A DNA stretch of 8,110 nt from Gammaproteobacteria bacterium. Lineage in GTDB: Bacteria > Pseudomonadota > Gammaproteobacteria > Poriferisulfidales > Oxydemutatoraceae. The DNA lies in contig RKSI01000122.1 in assembly GCA_007570905.1 (NCBI GenBank), positions 1 through 8,110 of the forward strand. Direction: 5' to 3'. Below the pieces are notes generated by a model. The model was not told where the DNA came from and made no database searches. It saw only the letters and a program-made list of their open reading frames with translations. Of the stretch, positions 4,362-8,110 are shown one piece after another; position 1 is the stretch's first letter, and each line of letters starts with the position of its first letter. A program made the position numbers and the translations under genes.

Positions 4362-7300
4362 ATGGGGTGCAAGCACAGACTCACTAATACAGCGATGGCC
4401 TTTTACGGATGCGCGGCGCTGACGCTGGCGGCGCTGTCGGCGCCGCTGTGCGCGGCGCAGGCGGACGATGCCGCGCAAGGCGGCTTTTCGTTTGTTGAGG
4501 ATTTTCAGACTCGGGATTTGGTGGACACCGACCGCAGCCCGTTGTGGATGGCGCGCTGGACAACCGGCGGCGTAACGCTCGGCCACGCGCAATACCGCCA
4601 CGCCACGCATTTCTGGACAGCAAGGGCGCGGCTCGGCAATTCTTCCGACACCGTTACGCTGATTGACGACATCGGCTTGCAGGACATGAACGGCGATGGC
4701 CGCCTGGATGTCATCACCGCCAGCAACGACAGCGGCATCCTGATTTATTTCATCGGCGAAATCGGCAGTATGAGTTCCGCCCACAGCGTCTCCGCGCTGG
4801 CCGCCATCCGGCCCGTCACGGTAACGGCCAAGCGCTCGCGGGATATCGCCTTCGGTGATTTTGACCGCGACGGCGATGTGGACATCATCGCAGCCGACAG
4901 GCGTGCCAGGATAAGGATATACAGGAACGACGGAAACGGCGTTTTTGCCGAGTTTCCGGTGTCCAGGATATTCCCCGTTGATGTGGCCGTGGAAGACATG
5001 GACGGCGACGGCGATCTGGATATCGTGGCCACCAACAGGGGCACGACCGGGAATGTCTATGTGTACCTGAACGACGGCAGGGCCAATTTCTCGCTGCACC
5101 ACCGCCTGCCTGTCGGCACCTACACCCTCAACAGGGCGCTGGCGCTCGGTGACCTCAACGGCGACGGGCGCCCGGACATCGTCCTCGGCAAATACAGGGC
5201 CGCGAGTGTTTTCTATCTGAACGACGGCAGCGGCGGATTCGGCAGCGCACAGACACTGCGCTACGCGGGCGATGCGGCCCTGGTCAGGAGCATCGCGCTG
5301 GGCGATGTGGACAACGACGGCGACCTTGACATCCTCGCCGGCGGGCGCCGCCGCGACACGGTTCTGTATCTGAACGACGGCGCCGGCGGTTTCGCGGACG
5401 GCAGGTTTGTGCACCGCACGGGGGTGTTTGACCTTGAATTGGCGGACATGGACGGCGACGGCGACCTGGACCTTGTCGAGGGAACCAAAAACAACACCAA
5501 AGTCTATCGCAACGACGGCAACGGCGTTTTTGAAACAACCGGCTCCTACCTCGGCATGAGGTCAAGGACCGTCGCGGTCGGCGATGTGAACGGCGACGGC
5601 GCCCCGGATGTGGTGATGGGCGACAAATTCACCTTGCTGGAGGCCATCAGTGTGCAGGGCTGGTCGGGGCATCCGCAAGACGCGGCGGGCCGCGTGTCGT
5701 ACGATAATTCGCGCAGTTTGCTTCTTTCGCGCAAGGTCAACGGCGACGCGCCGGTGCCACAGGTGGTTCGCCTGACCGCAACCGCGGAGCAGCCGCTGTA
5801 CACCCGGATTCATTATTACCTGACAAACAACGGCGGCGCGCGCTGGTACTTGGCGTACCCCGGCGAGAGAGTGCGGTTTCTGACGCCGGGCGATGATTTG
5901 CGCTGGCGCGTCCAGTTGAAGACAAAACTGCCGTCGCTGACACCGGTGGTGAAGCGAATCGGCATTGATGGTGTCGCGGTGGAACGCCGCATCACGCTCA
6001 GTCAGCCTACGCCGGTGGCCGAGGGCGGGGTTGTCCGGTTCACCGTCAGCATCGGCGCCGATGAGACGACTTCCGACGGCGCCGTCAGCGTGGCCTGGAT
6101 TATCCGGCCAAACGGCCACGCCCCGGCTGTGCCGAGCGACTTCCGCGAACCCGGCGGCCCATCAATGAGGGTTGCTCCCCGCGGCACCGCCGTCATTCCG
6201 AACGGCGCGCGCGAAGTCACCGTTGCCGTGCCGACCTTGAATGATCTCCGGGTGGAAACAACGGAGAGCTACACGATAGTCCTGAGCAATCCGGCGGGCG
6301 CCGAACTGGCGACGACTTCCTCGCGCATCGGCTTCATCGGCATGAGCGATTTCAACAGGTTGCCGCTGCGCCCCCTCAAACTGTCCGCCGCCCCTGCCAC
6401 GGTGGATGAAGGCGCAGACATCCGCTTTACCGTCGCGATAGACACGCACGCCATTTCCTGCTCGGTTTGCCATCTGTACGGCAGCGGCGATTTCGGCGTC
6501 TTCATCGGCGAGAGCCTGAAGCCGCCGGCAGGCACCGTCGCCGCGGCCTGGCGCATCAGCGGCAGCGGCGACAACCCGGCAAGCCCGTCCGACTTCGCCG
6601 ATATTGCGGGCGAACCGATGACCGAATTCCCGAGCGGCATCGCCGTCATCCCGAACGACAGGCGCGAAGTAACCATCACCGTGCCGACCATTGACAACGA
6701 CGCGGGCGAAGGCGCGAAGACCTACGCCGTTACTCTCAGCGACCCGGGTCTGAGCGCGCGGCTGGGCGGAGCGGTGTCGCAAAACGGCGTTATCAACGAC
6801 GACGACACGCCGCCGACGCTGCATATTCCGGCGTCTCCGCCGCCGGTGGCCGAAGGCGCGACGCTGACTTTCACCATTGTTCTCGGCCACGGCGGGGCGG
6901 CTGTTGATGAAACCGTCCGCGTGGCCTGGAACATCAGCAGCGGCGCCGACGCGCTCAGCACGGCAACTCCGCAGGACTTCGCCGATGCCGAAGGCAACCC
7001 GATGACCGACTTCCCCGGCGGCGTCGCGGTTATCACCAGCGGTTCGGCCTCGGCGACGGTTTCCATCGCCACCTTTGATGACAACGCGAACGAAGCCACC
7101 GAAACCTGGACCGTCACTCTCGGCAACCCGGCGGGTGCGACCACCGCCTCGACCGGAGCCGCTTTTGTCATCGGCGCCTCCACCCGCACCGGCGCCATCA
7201 GCGACTTTGCCGACGAGACCGTCGTAACCATCACCGCTGACCGCGCCCTGGAAGACCAGTTGATTATCCCGGCGGGCACCACCGCCATTTATGACATTGC

Positions 7301-8110
7301 ACTGCAAGACCTTGACGGCGATGACCGGTTGGATGTCGTTACCGCCGGTGAGAACGGCATTGTGGTTTATTTCAACGGTTCTTCCTGGACCCGTTCCGCG
7401 GTTGTTACGGCTGCCACGCATTCTCATTATCTGACCTTCGGCGACTACGACAAGGACGGCGATGTTGATATCGTGGCCGGTTCATGGGAGGGCCAGGTTC
7501 ATGTGATGCTGTACAAGAACGACGGGCGCGGCGGGTTTGACAGCGGCGGCGCCATTGACTCTTCATTGTCCGTCCTGCGCGTCAACGACCTTGAGACGGC
7601 GGATATTGACGGCGACGGTCATCTGGACCTTGTGCTCCCGCTGAACGGTCCGAGCGGCGGCATTGACCTTTACCGCGGTGACGGCGCCGGCGGTTTTGAA
7701 TGGCAAGGCGAGTTGAATTCCCTACGCCCTCACTGGGATGTGTCAATCGGCGACATTAACGGTGACGGCCGGCCCGATCTCGTGGTCGGCAAGAAGCGGA
7801 ACGCAAGCGTTTACCACCTGAACCTCGGCGGGTGGCGTTTTGGCCGGGCGGTATCCCTCGGTTATGTAGGGAACAGCACGGCGCTCGGCGATGTGAACAA
7901 CGACGGTCACCTGGATATCGTGATGGTGGCGCAGTTGAATCACAACAACCCGTACCTGTACAACCGCCTGCGCCTGTATCTGAACGACGGGCAGGGCGGT
8001 TTTGGCGCGGGCGCGGAAACAGGCAACCTTTATCCGACGGGGGATGTGGCGCTGGGCGACATGGACGGTGACGGTGATCTGGATATTGTCACGGGGACCA
8101 ATCGTGACTA
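4362..8110 (+). CDS. Large exported FG-GAP/VCBS and Calx-beta repeat protein (3' end outside window)
   Basis: The frame is unbroken for 1249 codons to the window edge without a stop. A signal peptide (residues 1-34: MGCKHR, then a hydrophobic core, cleavage probably after AAQA) indicates export. Residues ~40-100 form a lead-in region (FVEDFQTRDL). Residues ~108-416 hold seven repeats with calcium loops of the type DxDGDGDxD, each usually followed by a YLNDGxGxF motif; seven blades would make one integrin-alpha-like beta-propeller. Residues ~430-541 contain YYLTNNGGARW and GDDLRWRVQL, a linker I recognise from other secreted repeat proteins. Three Calx-beta-like domains follow (~544-665, 672-815, 816-953), with VAEG or VDEG starts and VTLxNPAG-type ends. 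A second FG-GAP array begins at ~983 and has six loops before the edge. The likely role is a calcium-stabilised surface or secreted binding protein; its ligand cannot be read from sequence. It is divergent from znuC. Confidence 0.95.
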   Translation, partial: MGCKHRLTNTAMAFYGCAALTLAALSAPLCAAQADDAAQGGFSFVEDFQTRDLVDTDRSPLWMARWTTGGVTLGHAQYRHATHFWTARARLGNSSDTVTLIDDIGLQDMNGDGRLDVITASNDSGILIYFIGEIGSMSSAHSVSALAAIRPVTVTAKRSRDIAFGDFDRDGDVDIIAADRRARIRIYRNDGNGVFAEFPVSRIFPVDVAVEDMDGDGDLDIVATNRGTTGNVYVYLNDGRANFSLHHRLPVGTYTLNRALALGDLNGDGRPDIVLGKYRAASVFYLNDGSGGFGSAQTLRYAGDAALVRSIALGDVDNDGDLDILAGGRRRDTVLYLNDGAGGFADGRFVHRTGVFDLELADMDGDGDLDLVEGTKNNTKVYRNDGNGVFETTGSYLGMRSRTVAVGDVNGDGAPDVVMGDKFTLLEAISVQGWSGHPQDAAGRVSYDNSRSLLLSRKVNGDAPVPQVVRLTATAEQPLYTRIHYYLTNNGGARWYLAYPGERVRFLTPGDDLRWRVQLKTKLPSLTPVVKRIGIDGVAVERRITLSQPTPVAEGGVVRFTVSIGADETTSDGAVSVAWIIRPNGHAPAVPSDFREPGGPSMRVAPRGTAVIPNGAREVTVAVPTLNDLRVETTESYTIVLSNPAGAELATTSSRIGFIGMSDFNRLPLRPLKLSAAPATVDEGADIRFTVAIDTHAISCSVCHLYGSGDFGVFIGESLKPPAGTVAAAWRISGSGDNPASPSDFADIAGEPMTEFPSGIAVIPNDRREVTITVPTIDNDAGEGAKTYAVTLSDPGLSARLGGAVSQNGVINDDDTPPTLHIPASPPPVAEGATLTFTIVLGHGGAAVDETVRVAWNISSGADALSTATPQDFADAEGNPMTDFPGGVAVITSGSASATVSIATFDDNANEATETWTVTLGNPAGATTASTGAAFVIGASTRTGAISDFADETVVTITADRALEDQLIIPAGTTAIYDIALQDLDGDDRLDVVTAGENGIVVYFNGSSWTRSAVVTAATHSHYLTFGDYDKDGDVDIVAGSWEGQVHVMLYKNDGRGGFDSGGAIDSSLSVLRVNDLETADIDGDGHLDLVLPLNGPSGGIDLYRGDGAGGFEWQGELNSLRPHWDVSIGDINGDGRPDLVVGKKRNASVYHLNLGGWRFGRAVSLGYVGNSTALGDVNNDGHLDIVMVAQLNHNNPYLYNRLRLYLNDGQGGFGAGAETGNLYPTGDVALGDMDGDGDLDIVTGTNRD
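4683..5609 (+). repeat. FG-GAP/VCBS repeat array 1 (seven calcium loops)
   Basis: Nine-residue loops D-x-[DN]-x-D-x-x-x-D begin at 4683, 4857, 4995, 5151, 5304, 5445 and 5583. Spacing is 138-174 bases and every loop keeps its acidic positions, for example DMNGDGRLD, DFDRDGDVD and DVDNDGDLD. All are in one frame. The DNA is also repetitive, with recurring GACATGGACGGCGACGGCGA and AACGACGGCAACGGCGTTTT-like words. Seven intact loops fit one seven-bladed propeller. Confidence 0.92.
5650..5985 (+). other. Linker domain between repeat array 1 and the Calx-beta domains
   Basis: It encodes residues ~430-541 of the large protein, with the conserved-looking segments YYLTNNGGARWYLAYPGE, FLTPGDDLRWRVQLKT and a final TPVVKRIGID. 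From memory, closely similar modules follow VCBS or FG-GAP arrays in other secreted bacterial proteins. It probably folds as a beta domain; it has no calcium loops and no cysteines. Confidence 0.6.
5991..7220 (+). repeat. Three Calx-beta-like domains
   Basis: The unit starts are near 5991, 6375 and 6807. Shared marks are a PVAEG/TVDEG start, an RFTV/TFTI strand, VAW-I followed by a PSDF or PQDF segment, a TAVIP/VAVIT strand, VPT-[IL]-[DN] and a terminal L-[SG]-[ND]-P. Units 2 and 3 are the most alike (DFAD...PMTEFPSG against DFAD...PMTDFPGG). Unit 2 carries an extra loop of roughly 20 residues containing CSVCH. Known Calx-beta domains are immunoglobulin-like and can bind calcium between neighbouring units. 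Confidence 0.8.
7308..8084 (+). repeat. FG-GAP/VCBS repeat array 2 (six loops, continues past the edge)
   Basis: Loops begin at 7308, 7443, 7602, 7752, 7890 and 8058, spaced 135-168 bases. All acidic positions are kept. The first loop, DLDGDDRLD, has Asp where Gly is usual. The last full loop, DMDGDGDLD, lies 26 bases before the end of the window. At least one more blade would be needed for a seven-bladed propeller, so the gene must extend beyond the window. Confidence 0.92.

Noticed and set aside
4155..5414. Long minus-strand open frame (about 419 codons) opposite the start of the large repeat gene
   Set aside because: It is opposite a gene with a signal peptide and seven conserved calcium loops. 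The antisense frame is a by-product of GC-rich codon periodicity and the repeated Asp/Gly codons; it has no recognisable domain or start signal.
6162..7427. Second long minus-strand open frame (about 421 codons) opposite the Calx-beta domains
   Set aside because: Same cause as the first: low-complexity Arg/Gly/Ala-rich product, opposite clear domain homology on the plus strand.
4683..8084. Regularly spaced DNA repeats as a CRISPR-like array
   Set aside because: The repeats are degenerate, in frame, spaced by 135-174 bases and explained by the FG-GAP protein motifs.

Overview
The window looks like a piece of a GC-rich gammaproteobacterial chromosome. The evidence is the closely E. coli-like ZnuB and ZnuC, a periplasmic DsbC, a lipoprotein signal, and strongly GC-biased third codon positions. 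There is no phage, transposon, tRNA, rRNA or CRISPR signature. A host-associated or marine lifestyle is only a guess, based on the large secreted repeat protein.

Layout. (1) Positions 1-2582, plus strand, hold four tightly packed genes in one apparent operon: the 3' part of an uncharacterised protein, a small two-helix membrane protein (4-base overlap), a predicted lipoprotein (5-base gap), and dsbC, the periplasmic disulfide isomerase (7-base gap). (2) Positions 2536-4158, minus strand, hold znuC and znuB, the ATPase and permease of the high-affinity zinc importer. They converge on dsbC, and the two coding regions overlap by 47 bases. The zinc-binding protein ZnuA is not here. (3) Positions 4159-4361 are a 203-base divergent intergenic region with a good extended -10 element for znuC and a 12-base perfect palindrome. 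(4) From 4362 to the right edge, plus strand, runs one unbroken reading frame of at least 1249 codons with no stop in the window. It encodes an exported protein with seven FG-GAP/VCBS-type calcium-loop repeats, a linker domain, three Calx-beta-like domains, and a second array of at least six FG-GAP repeats.

Common theme. Every gene with a predictable location acts at the membrane, in the periplasm or outside the cell. DsbC would repair disulfides of exported proteins, ZnuBC would bring zinc from the periplasm into the cytoplasm, and the large protein is probably a calcium-stabilised surface or secreted adhesin-like protein.

Most noteworthy. The large two-array protein sits where a divergent znuA would often be found. 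It has a lone CxxCH motif in a loop insertion and a change in arginine codon use along its length. The DsbC leader is unusually long, Arg/Thr-rich and compositionally odd. I do not see clear evidence of a wholly new multi-gene system. The large protein and its divergent zinc-operon context are the best candidates for a second look.
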